The notes: a model not told the origin generated them from the sequence alone. Shown: positions 7,683-18,593, counted from the first letter of the stretch. The stretch is DNA of 64,000 nt from Paraburkholderia oxyphila NBRC 105797 (GCF_000685075.1 NZ_BAYD01000014.1:85540-149539); one strand, 5' to 3'. Numbers and translations: made by a program.

Positions 7683-9056
7683 ATGACCAAGAAAGTTTAT
7701 GTAAAGACCTTTGGCTGCCAGATGAATGAGTACGACTCCGACAAGATGGTCGACGTACTCGGCGCCGCTGAAGGCCTCGTGAAAACCGATACCCCCGAAG
7801 ACGCGGACGTCATTCTCTTCAACACCTGTTCGGTGCGCGAAAAGGCCCAGGAGAAGGTGTTCTCCGACCTCGGCCGCGTGCGCGAACTGAAGGAAGCGAA
7901 CCCGAACCTGCTGATCGGCGTGGGCGGCTGCGTGGCGAGCCAGGAAGGCGCGGCCATCGTGCAGCGCGCGCCGTACGTCGACCTCGTGTTCGGCCCGCAG
8001 ACCCTGCACCGCCTGCCGCAGATGATCGACGCGCGCCGCGCCTCGGGCCGCGCGCAGGTCGACATCACGTTCCCCGAAATCGAGAAGTTCGACCACCTGC
8101 CGCCCGCGCGTGTGGAAGGCCCGAGCGCGTTCGTCTCGATCATGGAAGGCTGCTCGAAGTACTGCAGCTATTGCGTCGTGCCGTATACGCGCGGCGAGGA
8201 AGTCTCGCGACCGCTCGACGACGTGCTCACGGAAGTCGCCGGCCTCGCCGACCAGGGCGTGCGCGAAGTCACGCTGCTCGGCCAGAACGTCAATGCCTAT
8301 CGCGGCGCGCTCACGCAAGGCGCGCAGGACATCGCCGATTTCGCCACGCTGATCGAATACGTCGCCGACATCCCCGGCATCGAGCGCATCCGCTACACCA
8401 CTTCGCATCCGAAGGAATTCACGCAGCGCCTGATCGACGCCTATGCGAAGGTGCCCAAGCTCGTGAGCCATCTGCACCTGCCCGTGCAGCACGGCTCGGA
8501 CCGCGTGCTGATGGCCATGAAGCGCGGCTATACCGTGCTCGAATACAAGTCGGTCATCCGCAAGCTGCGCGCGATTCGCCCCGACCTGTCGCTCTCCACG
8601 GACATCATCGTGGGTTTCCCCGGCGAGACCGAAGAGGACTTCGAGAAGACCATGGCGCTCGTCGAGGAGATGAAGTACGACACGAGCTTCTCGTTCATCT
8701 ATAGCCCGCGCCCCGGCACGCCGGCTGCGAATCTGCACGACGACACGCCGCGCGAGGTCAAGCTCAAACGCCTGCAGCACCTGCAGGCCACGATCGAAGA
8801 GAACGTGCAGCGCATCAGCCAGTCGATGCTCGGCCGGGTCGAGCGCATTCTGGTGGAAGGGCCGTCGCGCAAGGACCCGAGCGAACTCTCCGGCCGCACC
8901 GAGAACAACCGCGTCGTGAACTTCCCGGCGCCGCTCGCCTCGCACGCGCGCCTGATCGGCCAGATGATCGACGTGAAGATCAACCACGCCTACCCGCACT
9001 CGCTGCGCGGCGAGCTCGTGCTCGCGCACGAGGACACTTCGGCGCTCACGCACTGA
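7683..9056 (+). CDS. miaB: tRNA-2-methylthio-N6-dimethylallyladenosine synthase MiaB, 457 aa
   Basis: A radical-SAM methylthiotransferase that converts i6A37 to ms2i6A37 in tRNAs reading UNN codons. The N-terminal UPF0004 domain begins [17 protein letters not shown] and carries the auxiliary-cluster cysteines (Cys in [16 protein letters not shown] and GGCVASQEG). The radical-SAM motif is [17 protein letters not shown] (Cys-x3-Cys-x2-Cys, near residue 155). A TRAM domain closes the protein ([10 protein letters not shown] to the end). The ATG at 7683 gives the family length; the 63 codons upstream in the same frame are leader. It is the first gene of the conserved miaB-phoH-ybeY run. Confidence 0.97.
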   Translation: MTKKVYVKTFGCQMNEYDSDKMVDVLGAAEGLVKTDTPEDADVILFNTCSVREKAQEKVFSDLGRVRELKEANPNLLIGVGGCVASQEGAAIVQRAPYVDLVFGPQTLHRLPQMIDARRASGRAQVDITFPEIEKFDHLPPARVEGPSAFVSIMEGCSKYCSYCVVPYTRGEEVSRPLDDVLTEVAGLADQGVREVTLLGQNVNAYRGALTQGAQDIADFATLIEYVADIPGIERIRYTTSHPKEFTQRLIDAYAKVPKLVSHLHLPVQHGSDRVLMAMKRGYTVLEYKSVIRKLRAIRPDLSLSTDIIVGFPGETEEDFEKTMALVEEMKYDTSFSFIYSPRPGTPAANLHDDTPREVKLKRLQHLQATIEENVQRISQSMLGRVERILVEGPSRKDPSELSGRTENNRVVNFPAPLASHARLIGQMIDVKINHAYPHSLRGELVLAHEDTSALTH

Positions 9057-9085
9057 CCGGCGCCTGAACGGAGTTCACTGATACC

Positions 9086-10180
9086 TTGAAGCCCAATCAG
9101 CAGCATCTGGAATTCACCGCGCCGCGCGACGACAACGCGCGGCTCGCCAATCTCTGCGGCCCCCTCGACGAAAACCTGCGGCAGATCGAACAGGCGCTCG
9201 ACGTGACCCTCGCGCGACGCGGCCATCGCATCTCGATTCGCGGACGTGGCGCGAAACTCGCGCTCGCCGCGCTCGAAAACTTCTACAACCAGGCGCGCGA
9301 TCCGCTTTCCGTCGACGACATCCAGCTCGCGCTCGTTGAAGCGCGGCATCCCGCCAACGGTGCGCGCGCGAGCGGCAACGGCGGACTGCGGGCGAACGGC
9401 GTCAACGACGCCACGGAGATCGACCCGCGCTTCCGCGGCGACCCCGATCACCCGTTCGACGAGCCCGCGCGCGAAGGCGTCGACGTCGAGGAGCTCGGTC
9501 CGAAGCTCTACACGCGCCGCGCCGACCTGCGCGGCCGCACGCCCGCACAGCGCGAGTACCTCAAGCAGATCATCTCGCACGACGTGACGTTCGGCGTCGG
9601 GCCGGCGGGCACGGGCAAGACCTATCTCGCCGTCGCCTGCGCGGTGGACGCGCTCGAGCGCGACCAGGTCAAGCGCATCGTGCTCACGCGTCCGGCCGTG
9701 GAAGCGGGCGAGCGCCTCGGATTCCTGCCGGGTGACCTCGCGCAGAAGGTGGACCCGTATCTGCGTCCTTTGTATGACGCGCTCTACGACCTGCTCGGCT
9801 TCGACAAGACCGCGAAGATGTTCGAGCGCCAGATGATCGAGATTGCGCCGCTCGCCTACATGCGCGGACGCACGCTCAATCACGCGTTCATCATCCTCGA
9901 CGAGGCGCAGAACACCACGCCCGAGCAGATGAAGATGTTCTTGACGCGTATCGGCTTCGGCTCGAAGGCCGTCGTGACCGGCGACACCACCCAGGTGGAC
10001 CTGCCGCGCGGCCAGAAGAGCGGGCTGATCGAGGCGCAGCAGGTGCTCGCCAACGTGCGCGGCATCGCGCTCACGCGCTTCACCAGCGCCGACGTCGTGC
10101 GCCATCCGCTCGTCGCGCGTATCGTCGAGGCCTACGACGCGCACTCGAAGAAGGACGAAGGCAACGGCGACGCGCGCTGA
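9086..10180 (+). CDS. ybeZ: PhoH family P-loop ATPase (PhoH/YbeZ), 364 aa
   Basis: A cytosolic ATPase of the PhoH family that works with the RNase YbeY in rRNA and ribosome quality control. An N-terminal region ([20 protein letters not shown]) precedes the NTPase core. Walker A is GPAGTGKTY near residue 172 and Walker B is FIILDEAQN near residue 270. Other conserved segments are [17 protein letters not shown] and [14 protein letters not shown]. The start appears to be TTG at 9086, since there is no suitable in-frame ATG nearby; a GGAG lies 12 bases before it, slightly far. It sits 29 bases after miaB and before ybeY, so co-transcription is likely. Confidence 0.93.
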   Translation: MKPNQQHLEFTAPRDDNARLANLCGPLDENLRQIEQALDVTLARRGHRISIRGRGAKLALAALENFYNQARDPLSVDDIQLALVEARHPANGARASGNGGLRANGVNDATEIDPRFRGDPDHPFDEPAREGVDVEELGPKLYTRRADLRGRTPAQREYLKQIISHDVTFGVGPAGTGKTYLAVACAVDALERDQVKRIVLTRPAVEAGERLGFLPGDLAQKVDPYLRPLYDALYDLLGFDKTAKMFERQMIEIAPLAYMRGRTLNHAFIILDEAQNTTPEQMKMFLTRIGFGSKAVVTGDTTQVDLPRGQKSGLIEAQQVLANVRGIALTRFTSADVVRHPLVARIVEAYDAHSKKDEGNGDAR

Positions 10181-10214
10181 TCCGCACGCTCGAGACGACA
10201 CGCCACCACGCACC

Positions 10215-10676
10215 ATGCCCCGCGCACCGAAACTCAAACTGAACGTGCAGTTCCCCGCCGCGAAGGCGTTTCCCGAGCACAAGGCCGCGCTGCCACGGGC
10301 GACCGTGGCAGCGTGGGTGAAGGCCGCCCTCTTCGCCGATGCCGAGCTGACCGTGCGCTTCGTCGACGCCGACGAAGGCCGCACGCTCAACCGCCAGTAT
10401 CGCGGCAAGGACTATGCGACCAACGTCCTCACCTTCGCCTACGCCGAGAGCGAGGACGACCCCGTGACGGGCGACCTGATCCTCTGCTGCCCGGTGGTGG
10501 AGAAGGAAGCCGCCGAGCAGGGCAAGCCGCTGTCGGCGCACTACGCGCACCTGCTCGTGCACGGCACGCTGCACGCGCAAGGCTACGATCACGAGGACGA
10601 CGCCGAAGCCGAAGAGATGGAAGGCATCGAGACCGAAGTCCTCAACTCGCTCGGCTTTCCCGATCCGTACAAGTAA
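10215..10676 (+). CDS. ybeY: Endoribonuclease YbeY (rRNA maturation), 153 aa
   Basis: A single-strand-specific metal-dependent RNase involved in 16S rRNA 3'-end processing and 70S quality control. The zinc motif H-x3-H-x5-H is visible as [14 protein letters not shown] (about residues 118-131). Other family segments are [17 protein letters not shown] and [14 protein letters not shown]. Length is normal. It follows the PhoH gene by 34 bases, the standard partner arrangement in Proteobacteria. Confidence 0.96.
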   Translation: MPRAPKLKLNVQFPAAKAFPEHKAALPRATVAAWVKAALFADAELTVRFVDADEGRTLNRQYRGKDYATNVLTFAYAESEDDPVTGDLILCCPVVEKEAAEQGKPLSAHYAHLLVHGTLHAQGYDHEDDAEAEEMEGIETEVLNSLGFPDPYK

Positions 10677-10713
10677 GGCCTCGGCTGGTCTTTCCCGCCC
10701 TGCCACGTCCGAT

Positions 10714-11538
10714 ATGAACGACAAGCGCGCGAACGATTCCGGTGATGTTTCCGAACCGCTGATGGATGGCGGAGCGCCCTCTGGCGGGGCGCCCTCTGGC
10801 GGAGCGCCCTCCGGCGGAGCGCCCTCCGGCGGAGCGCCCTCCGGCGGGGCGGCCTCCGGCGAGAAACCCTTGTCCGCGGGCGGCAAGCCCTCCGGGCGAG
10901 TGTCCCACGCCAGCACGGCGCTGCCTTGCCCCGGCTATCCGCCGTCGCTCGGCGAGCCGCGCCTGCTCAGCGAAGACGAACTGCGCGCGTCGCTCGACTG
11001 CACGCTCCAGCAATGGGACCGCACGAGCGACATCTGGCTGTTCGGCTATGGCTCGCTGATCTGGAACCCGGGCCTGCCGACCGTCGAAAACGTGCGCTCT
11101 CGCGTGCACGGCTACCATCGCGGGCTCTATTTGTGGTCACGCGTGAATCGCGGCACGCCCGAGCAACCGGGCCTCGTGCTTGCGCTCGACCGTGGCGGCT
11201 CGTGCGCCGGCGTGGCCTTTCGCTTGGGCGCCGATGGCGTCATGCCGCATCTGGAAGCGCTCTGGCGCCGCGAAATGCCGATGGGATCGTATCGGCCCGC
11301 CTGGCTGCCCTGCGCGCTCGCCGACGGCCGGCGCGTCGCGGCGCTCGCCTTCGTCATGCGCCGCGATGTGCCCACTTACACCGGCAAGCTCGATGAAAAC
11401 ACGGTGCGCACCGTGTTCGGCTGTGCCGAGGGCCGCTATGGCACGACGCTCGACTACGTGCGGCGCACCGTGGAGGCGCTGCGCGAGAGCGGCATGCCCG
11501 ACCGGGCGCTGGAGCGGCTGCTCGCGCGCTGCGCGTGA
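10714..11538 (+). CDS. chaC: ChaC-like gamma-glutamylcyclotransferase with repeat-rich N-terminus, 274 aa
   Basis: ChaC enzymes cleave the gamma-glutamyl group of glutathione, yielding 5-oxoproline and Cys-Gly. The core starts near residue 105 with DIWLFGYGSLIWNPG, the substrate-binding YGSL loop. It continues through VHGYHRGLYLWSRVNRGTP and CAGVAFRL, and the catalytic Glu is expected within LEALWRREMPMGSY. The first ~100 residues are unusual: five GGAPS units plus GGAAS (residues 19-48), encoded by 15-bp DNA repeats, then a Pro/Ser-rich linker. The gene interrupts the usual ybeY-corC order. The start at 10714 is the first in-frame ATG; a later start beyond the repeats cannot be excluded. Confidence 0.88.
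   Translation: MNDKRANDSGDVSEPLMDGGAPSGGAPSGGAPSGGAPSGGAPSGGAASGEKPLSAGGKPSGRVSHASTALPCPGYPPSLGEPRLLSEDELRASLDCTLQQWDRTSDIWLFGYGSLIWNPGLPTVENVRSRVHGYHRGLYLWSRVNRGTPEQPGLVLALDRGGSCAGVAFRLGADGVMPHLEALWRREMPMGSYRPAWLPCALADGRRVAALAFVMRRDVPTYTGKLDENTVRTVFGCAEGRYGTTLDYVRRTVEALRESGMPDRALERLLARCA
10768..10857. repeat. Six 15-bp tandem repeats inside chaC
   Basis: Units of GGCGGAGCGCCCTCY begin at 10768, 10783, 10798, 10813, 10828 and 10843. They encode GGAPS five times and GGAAS once. Units 3-5 are identical and the edge units differ by one to three bases, typical of slippage-prone coding repeats that keep the frame. Confidence 0.92.
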
Positions 11539-11707
11539 GCCGGTGCCGTCGCGCCGGGCCGCGGGTTTGTTCCATCGCACGAGCGCCCCGCATCCAGGTT
11601 AGGATTGATCTGCGGGCATGCCCTACACGGGCGTGCCACATGCATGTTGTATCCTTTCCTATCCGCAACAGCGCGCCCCGCCATCAAGAGGCCCAGGGCG
11701 CACCACC

Positions 11708-12601
11708 ATGAACGACTCCTATCCCAGTCGACGACAAACCGACAAACCGCAGGAAAAGCGCTCCCTCCTCGAGCGGCTGACCGACTTCATCTCGCCCGAG
11801 CCCGACTCGCGCAGCGAGCTTCTCGAAATCCTCCAGGACGCGCACGCGCGCAATCTGATCGACGCCGATTCGCTTTCGATGATCGAGGGCGTATTTCAGG
11901 TGTCCGAGCTCTGCGCGCGCGACATCATGGTGCCGCGCGCCCAGATGGATGCGATCAACATCGCCGAGACCCCCGACCAGTTCATCCCCTTCGTGCTGGA
12001 CAAGGCGCACTCGCGCTATCCAGTCTACGAAGGCAACCGCGACAACGTGATTGGCGTGCTGCTCGCGAAAGACCTGCTGCGCTACTACGCCGAAGAGGAA
12101 TTCGACGTGCGCGGCATGCTGCGCCCGGCCGTGTTCATCCCCGAGTCCAAGCGCCTGAACGTGCTGCTGCACGACTTTCGCCAGAACCGCAATCACATCG
12201 CCATCGTCGTGGACGAATACGGCGGCGTGGCCGGCCTCATCACGATCGAGGACGTGCTCGAGCAGATCGTCGGCGACATCGAGGACGAATACGACTTCGA
12301 CGAGGAAAGCGGCAACATCATCGCCTCGCCCGACGGGCGCTTCCGCGTGCGCGCGCTCACCGAGATCGAGCAGTTCAACGATGCGTTCGGCACCCATTAC
12401 TCGGACGATGAAGTCGATACCATCGGCGGGTTCGTCACGCACCATTTCGGGCACGTGCCGCATCGCGGCGAAAAAGTGCGCATCGACGACCTGATTTTCG
12501 AGGTCCTGCGCGCCGACGCCCGCCAGGTGCACATGCTGCTCGTGCGCCGCGACCCGCTCGCGGGCCAGCGCGAAGCCGCGCTGCAGCCGCCGGGGACCTG
12601 A
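11708..12601 (+). CDS. corC: HlyC/CorC family protein with CBS pair and CorC domain, 297 aa
   Basis: A cytosolic accessory protein linked to Mg/Co efflux and envelope metal homeostasis (CorC/YbeX family). A short N-terminal segment (KRSLLERLTDFISPEP) is followed by two CBS domains (about residues 70-195: VSELCARDIMVPRAQMDAI, then GMLRPAVFIPESKRLNVLL). VDEYGGVAGLITIEDVLEQIVGDI marks their end. A C-terminal transporter-associated domain (about 210-290) starts near DGRFRVRALTEIEQF. There is no membrane segment, as usual for this branch. The ATG at 11708 is chosen for length; the frame stays open 30 codons upstream. It precedes lnt, as in most Proteobacteria. Confidence 0.93.
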   Translation: MNDSYPSRRQTDKPQEKRSLLERLTDFISPEPDSRSELLEILQDAHARNLIDADSLSMIEGVFQVSELCARDIMVPRAQMDAINIAETPDQFIPFVLDKAHSRYPVYEGNRDNVIGVLLAKDLLRYYAEEEFDVRGMLRPAVFIPESKRLNVLLHDFRQNRNHIAIVVDEYGGVAGLITIEDVLEQIVGDIEDEYDFDEESGNIIASPDGRFRVRALTEIEQFNDAFGTHYSDDEVDTIGGFVTHHFGHVPHRGEKVRIDDLIFEVLRADARQVHMLLVRRDPLAGQREAALQPPGT

Positions 12602-12655
12602 CACCACCAGCGCAAAGCGCTTTAAGCGCTATCGGTACGCCAAGCACTTCGGACG

Positions 12656-12680
12656 ACGCCGGCCCTCGGGCCGGCGTTTT
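12656..12680 (+). terminator. Rho-independent terminator after corC
   Basis: ACGCCGGCC (12656-12664) pairs perfectly with GGCCGGCGT (12669-12677) around a CTCG loop and is followed by TTTT. It ends the corC transcript, so lnt needs its own promoter in the next 190 bases or depends on read-through. Confidence 0.85.
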
Positions 12681-12866
12681 ACCTTGTGGCACGCGTAGCG
12701 TGAGCCGCGCGCGATCGGTCCCCAAACGACCGCCCCGACGCCACACATTGCCGACGCGCGAAAATGCTATCGTTGCGCTCGCTGCACGCACGGCGCGTGC
12801 GGCGAACGTTTTGCAACCCGCGCCCCGAGCGCCCCTGCAGCCGGACTGCAGCGCCCAAGCACATTC

Positions 12867-14573
12867 ATGGCTGAACCGATCGATTCCCGCGCGCGCAACG
12901 GCGCGCGCACCGCTGACACCACCGCCGCCGGCAAAGGCGACGCTGCGGCGCGCCGCGCCCTGCCCACGTGGCACTACCTCGCCGCCGCCGCACTGGGCGC
13001 GCTCAACACGCTCTCGTTCGCCCCCACGCCACACGGCGGGTGGCTCGAAATCGCGATCTTCGCGGGCTTTTACTTCTGGCTCACGCGCACCACGGGCTGG
13101 AAGAGCGCGCTCTTCACCGGCTGGGCATTCGGCTTCGGCAACTTCGTGAGCGGCGTCTGGTGGCTCTACGTGAGCATGCACTTCTACGGCGGCATGCCCG
13201 CCGTGCTCGCGGGCGCGGCGGTTGTGCTCTTTTCGCTCTACCTGGGCCTCTATTCGGCGCTCGCTGCGTTCGTCTGGTCGTTCTGCGCGGGACACGCGAG
13301 CAACGCACGCGTGAGCAACGGCACGCTGCCGTTTTCGCCGACATGGCATGGCGCCTTCGCATTCGCGAGCGCCTGGGCGCTCGGCGAATGGGCGCGCGGC
13401 TATGTCTTCACCGGCTTCCCGTGGCTCTCCAGCGGCTACGCGCAGGTGGACGGGCCGCTCGCCGGATTTGCGCCGATCGTTGGGGTTTATGGCGTGGGCT
13501 GGGTGCTCGCGCTCGTCGCGGCGCTGGCCGTGCAGGCGCTCATGCAGGTGCGCAAAGCGCGTCCGGATGCGCTCGCGCCTGCCACCGGCGGCGCGCCGCG
13601 CGGCGGGATCGCTACGCCTGTCGTGGCCGCCATTGCGGTGATCGCCGCGGGCTTGCTGCTGCCGCTCGTCAACTGGACGCACCCCGAAAACACGCCGCTG
13701 AACATACGCCTCCTGCAAGGCAACGTGAAGCAGGACATGAAGTTCTCCGAGTCCGGCCTCGTGGACTCGCTCGCCGAATTCCAGAAGCTGATCACCGAAA
13801 AACCCGCCGACCTCGTCGTCACGCCCGAGACCGCGATTCCCGTGCTCATGCAGGAAATCCCCGAGAAGTTCGGCCGCGACGTCCGCGCGTTCGCCGACGG
13901 CACCGGCACGTCAATCCTGTTCGGCGCCGTGGGCGGCACCATCACGCCGGATGGGCGCGTGGTCGACTACACCAACAGCCTGTTTGGCATCACACCGGGG
14001 CACAACGGCCTGTACCGCTACGACAAGCACCACCTCGTGCCCTTCGGCGAATTCGTGCCCTGGGGCTTCCACTGGTTCGTGAATCTCATGAACATCCCGC
14101 TCGGCGACTTCGCGCGCGGCGCCCCCGTGCAACCGCCGTTCCTCGTGCACAACCAGCCGGTGGCCGTCGATATCTGCTACGAGGACATCTTCGGCGAGGA
14201 AATCGCGCGCACCGTGCGCGAGAGCCCGACCTCGCCGGGCATCCTCATCAACTCGACCAACCTCGCCTGGTTCGGCGACACCATCGCGCTCGACCAGCAT
14301 CTGCAGATCGCGCGCATGCGCTCGCTCGAAACCGGCCGGCCGATGCTGCGCGCGACCAACACGGGCGCCACCGCCGCCATCGACGCCCACGGCAACGTGA
14401 TCGCGCGCCTGCCCAGCTTCACCGTGGGCTCGCTCGACGTGCGCGTGGAAGGCACGCAAGGCTTCACGCCCTACGTGAGGAGCGGCAACGACATCGTGAT
14501 CGCCGCGTCGCTGCTGTTGCTGGCGCTCGGCTTTGCGTTCGGGCCGGTGCGGCTAGGGCGCAAGAAGGCGTGA
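12867..14573 (+). CDS. lnt: Apolipoprotein N-acyltransferase (Lnt), 568 aa
   Basis: An inner-membrane enzyme that adds the third acyl chain to the N-terminal Cys of lipoproteins before Lol sorting. About six to seven membrane segments lie between residues 30 and 240, and one more at the C-terminus (IVIAASLLLLALGFAFG). The periplasmic nitrilase-like domain (about 270-520) carries the catalytic triad: Glu in VVTPETAIPV, Lys in YDKHHLVPFGEF and Cys in VDICYEDIFGEE. A polar 30-residue N-terminal extension precedes the first helix. Start at 12867 is the first suitable ATG. Essential in most diderms. Confidence 0.96.
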   Translation: MAEPIDSRARNGARTADTTAAGKGDAAARRALPTWHYLAAAALGALNTLSFAPTPHGGWLEIAIFAGFYFWLTRTTGWKSALFTGWAFGFGNFVSGVWWLYVSMHFYGGMPAVLAGAAVVLFSLYLGLYSALAAFVWSFCAGHASNARVSNGTLPFSPTWHGAFAFASAWALGEWARGYVFTGFPWLSSGYAQVDGPLAGFAPIVGVYGVGWVLALVAALAVQALMQVRKARPDALAPATGGAPRGGIATPVVAAIAVIAAGLLLPLVNWTHPENTPLNIRLLQGNVKQDMKFSESGLVDSLAEFQKLITEKPADLVVTPETAIPVLMQEIPEKFGRDVRAFADGTGTSILFGAVGGTITPDGRVVDYTNSLFGITPGHNGLYRYDKHHLVPFGEFVPWGFHWFVNLMNIPLGDFARGAPVQPPFLVHNQPVAVDICYEDIFGEEIARTVRESPTSPGILINSTNLAWFGDTIALDQHLQIARMRSLETGRPMLRATNTGATAAIDAHGNVIARLPSFTVGSLDVRVEGTQGFTPYVRSGNDIVIAASLLLLALGFAFGPVRLGRKKA

Positions 14574-14710
14574 TGACGCGCGAAGCGGCGGCCCCTCGCG
14601 TGGCTGCCGCTACTTCGTTACGGCACCGGTAATCGATGCCGCTGCAGCGCAACGTCAACACAGAAATTCCCCCGGAACCCCGCAGCGGTCTCAACGCCCC
14701 GCCAATCCGG

Positions 14711-14716
14711 TAAAAT
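14711..14716 (+). promoter_or_regulatory. Candidate -10 element for glyQS
   Basis: TAAAAT (five of six consensus positions) lies about 155 bases upstream of glyQ in the 299-bp interval after lnt. The -35 region is weak (GTCTCA-like). No T-box or other leader structure was seen, and nothing else is supported in this interval. Confidence 0.35.
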
Positions 14717-14872
14717 TCAAGGTTTTAGCACCGGGCCGCCCCTTCTGACCGGGGGCCGGGACCGCAGCACGCAAGGGACGCCGCCACGCGCCGAAAGCCA
14801 CACCCGGCCGCGCCTGGCCGCCCTCGCCGCCGCAGCCCACGCCTTTCGCCCTAAAAGACACTGCAGGCACAC

Positions 14873-15880
14873 ATGCTCACGTTTCAGCAAATCATCCTGA
14901 CGCTCCAGTCTTACTGGGACAAGCAGGGCTGCGCGCTGCTCCAGCCGATCGACATGGAAGTCGGCGCCGGCACCTCGCACGTCCACACCTTCCTGCGCGC
15001 GATCGGCCCCGAGCCGTGGCGCGCGGCCTACGTGCAGCCGTCGCGCCGTCCGAAGGACGGCCGCTACGGCGAGAACCCGAACCGCCTGCAGCACTACTAC
15101 CAGTATCAGGTGGTGCTCAAGCCCGCGCCGGAGAACATCCTCGACCTGTACCTCGGCTCGCTCGAGGCGCTCGGCTTCGACCTGAAGCAGAACGACGTGC
15201 GCTTCGTCGAGGACGACTGGGAGAACCCCACGCTCGGCGCCTGGGGCCTCGGCTGGGAAGTCTGGCTGAACGGCATGGAAGTCACGCAGTTCACCTACTT
15301 CCAGCAGGTGGGCGGCATCGACTGCAAGCCGGTGCTCGGCGAAATCACCTACGGTCTCGAACGCCTCGCGATGTACCTGCAGAAGGTCGAGAACGTCTAC
15401 GACCTCGTCTGGACCGAGTGGGAAGAGGAAGGCCCGAACGGCCCCGAGCTGCGCCGCCTCACCTACGGCGACGTCTACCACCAGAACGAAGTCGAGCAAT
15501 CCACGTACAACTTCGAGCACGCGAACGTCGACCTGCTGTTCACGTTCTTCAACGCGTACGAGAGCGAAGCGAAGCGCATGATCGACCTGCAGCTCGCGCT
15601 GCCCGCCTACGAGCTCGTGCTCAAGGCCGGCCACACGTTCAACCTGCTCGACGCACGCGGCGCGATCTCCGTGACGGAGCGCGCGGCATACATCGGCCGC
15701 ATTCGCGCGCTCTCGCGCAGCGTCGCGCAGTCGTACTACGACTCGCGCGAGAAGCTTGGCTTCCCGATGCTCGGCAATCCGGTGCACGGCGTGCCGGGCC
15801 TGACCACCGACGAACAGGACGCCGCGATGCCCGCCTGGGCGCCGCCGCTGAAGGTCGAACGCAAGTTCGACGAGGAATGA
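14873..15880 (+). CDS. glyQ: Glycyl-tRNA synthetase alpha subunit, 335 aa
   Basis: The catalytic subunit of the bacterial alpha2beta2 glycyl-tRNA synthetase, forming glycyl-adenylate. It starts with the typical [19 protein letters not shown]. Class II motifs include [44 protein letters not shown] (seen in segments) and [24 protein letters not shown]. The final ~40 residues form a C-terminal extension common in Burkholderiaceae. It is 16 bases from glyS. Confidence 0.98.
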   Translation: MLTFQQIILTLQSYWDKQGCALLQPIDMEVGAGTSHVHTFLRAIGPEPWRAAYVQPSRRPKDGRYGENPNRLQHYYQYQVVLKPAPENILDLYLGSLEALGFDLKQNDVRFVEDDWENPTLGAWGLGWEVWLNGMEVTQFTYFQQVGGIDCKPVLGEITYGLERLAMYLQKVENVYDLVWTEWEEEGPNGPELRRLTYGDVYHQNEVEQSTYNFEHANVDLLFTFFNAYESEAKRMIDLQLALPAYELVLKAGHTFNLLDARGAISVTERAAYIGRIRALSRSVAQSYYDSREKLGFPMLGNPVHGVPGLTTDEQDAAMPAWAPPLKVERKFDEE

Positions 15881-15896
15881 CCGGATCTCCAGAACA

Positions 15897-17996
15897 ATGA
15901 CCCAAGCTCATCACGCCACTCTCCTCGTTGAACTGCTGACCGAGGAATTGCCGCCGAAGGCCCTCGCACGCCTTGGCGACGCGTTCGCCGAAGGCATCGC
16001 GCAGCGCCTCGCCGCGCGCGACCTGATCGAAGGCGACCTCTCGTTCGAACGCTTCGCCACGCCGCGCCGCCTCGCCGTGACGATCAAGAACGTGCGCAGC
16101 GTCGCGCCCGAAAAGCAGGTGCGCGAAAAAGTGCTGCCCGTTTCGGTCGCTCTCGACGCCAACGGCCAGCCCACCGCGCCGCTCGCGAAGAAACTCGCGG
16201 CGCTCGGCTTCCCCGACTTCCCCGTGAGCGACCTCGAACGCGCCAGCGACGGCAAGAACGAGGCGTTCTTCCTGCGCTACTCGGCGCCGGGCGCCACGCT
16301 CGCCGACGGCCTGCAGGCCGTGCTCGACGAAGCGCTCGCCAAGCTGCCGATCCCGAAGGTCATGACCTACCAGCGCCCGGACGGCAGCAACGTGCAGTTC
16401 GTGCGCCCCGTGCACCGCCTGACGGTCCTGCACGGCGACCAGATCGTGCCCGTGACGGCATTCGGCATCGACGCCGGCGACACCACGCGCGGCCACCGCT
16501 TCCTCTCGCATGGCCCGGTCGCCATCACGCGCGCCGACGACTACGCGCACACGCTGCAGCACAAGGGCCACGTGATTGCGAGCTACGCGGACCGCCGCGA
16601 AGCGATCCGCGAACAGCTCATCGAACAGGCCGGCGACGACAAGGTCGTGATGCCCGAAGCGCTGCTCGACGAAGTGAACTCGCTCGTCGAATGGCCGGTC
16701 GTCTACGCGTGCAAGTTCGAGGACGAATTCCTGCAAGTGCCGCAGGAATGCCTGATCCTCACGATGCAGACGAACCAGAAGTACTTCGCGCTCACCGACG
16801 ACGCAGGCCGCCTGCGCTCGCGCTTCCTGATCGTCTCGAACATCGAGACCGAAACGCCGGGCGAGATCGTGGAAGGCAACGAGCGCGTCGTGCGCCCGCG
16901 CCTCGCAGACGCCAAGTTCTTCTTCGAGCAGGACAAGAAGAAGCCGCTGGCCGAGCGCGTGCCGCTGCTCGCGAACGTGGTCTATCACAACAAGCTCGGC
17001 TCGCAGCTGCAGCGCGTGGAGCGCCTCGAAGCGCTCGCGGGCGCCATCGCCTTGATGAGCGGCGCCAACATCGCGCTCGCCGAACGCGGCGCGCGCCTCG
17101 CCAAGGCCGACCTGCTGACCGACATGGTGGGCGAGTTCCCCGAGCTGCAAGGCACGATGGGCACCTACTACGCGCGTCACGACGGCGAAGCGGAAGAAGT
17201 GGCGCTCGCGTGCACCGAGCACTACCAGCCGCGCTTCTCCGGCGACGCCCTGCCGGGCACGGCCACGGGCACGATCGTCGCGCTCGCGGACAAGCTCGAA
17301 ACGCTCGTGGGCATCTGGGGCATCGGCCTCGCGCCGACCGGCGAAAAGGACCCGTTCGCACTGCGCCGCCACGCGCTGGGCGTGCTGCGCATCCTGGTCG
17401 AGAAGCAACTGCCGCTCGACCTCGTCGAACTGCTGCGCGCCACGTACACGCAATTTGCCGGCATCGAAGCGGTGACGGAATCGACGCAAGCGATCTACGA
17501 ATTCTGCATGGACCGCCTGCGCGGCCTGCTGCGCGAACGCGGCTACGCGGCGCAGGAAATCGACGCGGTGCTCGCGATGAACCCCACGCGCCTCGACGAC
17601 ATCGTCGCGCGACTCGACGCCGTGCGCGAATTCGCTGCGCTCGAGGAAGCGGCCTCGCTCGCGGCGGCCAACAAGCGCATCTCGAACATCCTCAAGAAGT
17701 CCGAGGGTGTGGAGGACGCAGGCGTGCAGAGCGCCCTCTTCGTGGAAAACGCGGAAAAGGCGCTCTTCGCGCAGCTCGAGCAGGTCACGCCGCGCGTGCA
17801 GACGCAACTGGCCGCGCGCGAGTACACGGGCGCGCTCACGGCGCTCGCGGCACTGCGCGAAACCGTCGACACGTTCTTCAACGACGTGATGGTGAACGCG
17901 GAAGACCCGGCGCTGCGTGCGAACCGCCTCGCGCTGCTCAAGGCGCTGCATCGCCAGATGAACAGCGTGGCCGACATCTCGCGCCTCGCCGCGTGA
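15897..17996 (+). CDS. glyS: Glycyl-tRNA synthetase beta subunit, 699 aa
   Basis: The tRNA-binding partner of GlyQ. It begins [19 protein letters not shown], the standard GlyS N-terminus. Other family blocks are [57 protein letters not shown] and a C-terminal DALR-like anticodon-binding region ([36 protein letters not shown], in part). Length is normal. It lies directly behind glyQ, and gmhB follows after 33 bases, so this is one transcription unit. Confidence 0.98.
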   Translation: MTQAHHATLLVELLTEELPPKALARLGDAFAEGIAQRLAARDLIEGDLSFERFATPRRLAVTIKNVRSVAPEKQVREKVLPVSVALDANGQPTAPLAKKLAALGFPDFPVSDLERASDGKNEAFFLRYSAPGATLADGLQAVLDEALAKLPIPKVMTYQRPDGSNVQFVRPVHRLTVLHGDQIVPVTAFGIDAGDTTRGHRFLSHGPVAITRADDYAHTLQHKGHVIASYADRREAIREQLIEQAGDDKVVMPEALLDEVNSLVEWPVVYACKFEDEFLQVPQECLILTMQTNQKYFALTDDAGRLRSRFLIVSNIETETPGEIVEGNERVVRPRLADAKFFFEQDKKKPLAERVPLLANVVYHNKLGSQLQRVERLEALAGAIALMSGANIALAERGARLAKADLLTDMVGEFPELQGTMGTYYARHDGEAEEVALACTEHYQPRFSGDALPGTATGTIVALADKLETLVGIWGIGLAPTGEKDPFALRRHALGVLRILVEKQLPLDLVELLRATYTQFAGIEAVTESTQAIYEFCMDRLRGLLRERGYAAQEIDAVLAMNPTRLDDIVARLDAVREFAALEEAASLAAANKRISNILKKSEGVEDAGVQSALFVENAEKALFAQLEQVTPRVQTQLAAREYTGALTALAALRETVDTFFNDVMVNAEDPALRANRLALLKALHRQMNSVADISRLAA

Positions 17997-18029
17997 TGGC
18001 CGTCGTGACCCTCAACTGAACGCGACGCC

Positions 18030-18593
18030 ATGCCGACCAGCACCAGCCGCAAACTCGTGATCCTCGACCGCGACGGCGTGATCAACGTCGATTCCGACGC
18101 GTTCATCAAATCGGCCGACGAATGGATTGCGCTTCCGGGCAGCCTCGAAGCGATAGCCCGCCTGAACCAGGCGGGCTATCGTGTGGCCGTCGCGACGAAT
18201 CAGTCCGGCATTGGCCGGGGCCTGTTCGACACGACGGCGCTCAACGAAATGCACGCGAAGATGCAGCGCCAGGCCGCCGCGGTGGGCGGGCGCATCGACG
18301 CCGTGTTCTTCTGCCCGCACACCGCGCAGGACCATTGCGACTGCCGCAAGCCCAAGCCCGGCATGCTCAAGATGATCGCCGACCGCTTCGAGATCGATCC
18401 CGCCGACACGCCCGTGGTGGGCGATTCGCTACGCGACCTGGAAGCGGGCGCGGTGCTTGGCTTTCCCACGCACCTCGTGCTCACGGGCAAGGGCGAGAAG
18501 ACGCAAGCGGCCGGCGGCCTGCCCGAAGGCACGAAAGTGCACGCCGACCTGCGCGCGTTCGTGCTCGACTTCCTCGCGAACGAGCCGGCTTGA
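18030..18593 (+). CDS. gmhB: D-glycero-beta-D-manno-heptose 1,7-bisphosphate 7-phosphatase (GmhB), 187 aa
   Basis: Removes the 7-phosphate in the ADP-heptose pathway for LPS inner core. The HAD motif I is LDRDGVINVDSD near residue 11. ATNQSGIGRG carries motif II, and CRKPKPGML carries the motif III Lys. The zinc-binding loop C-x-H-x5-C-x-C (CPHTAQDHCDC) is the GmhB-specific signature. VVGDSLRDLEAG is motif IV. Between glyS and plsC, as commonly found in betaproteobacteria. Confidence 0.95.
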   Translation: MPTSTSRKLVILDRDGVINVDSDAFIKSADEWIALPGSLEAIARLNQAGYRVAVATNQSGIGRGLFDTTALNEMHAKMQRQAAAVGGRIDAVFFCPHTAQDHCDCRKPKPGMLKMIADRFEIDPADTPVVGDSLRDLEAGAVLGFPTHLVLTGKGEKTQAAGGLPEGTKVHADLRAFVLDFLANEPA

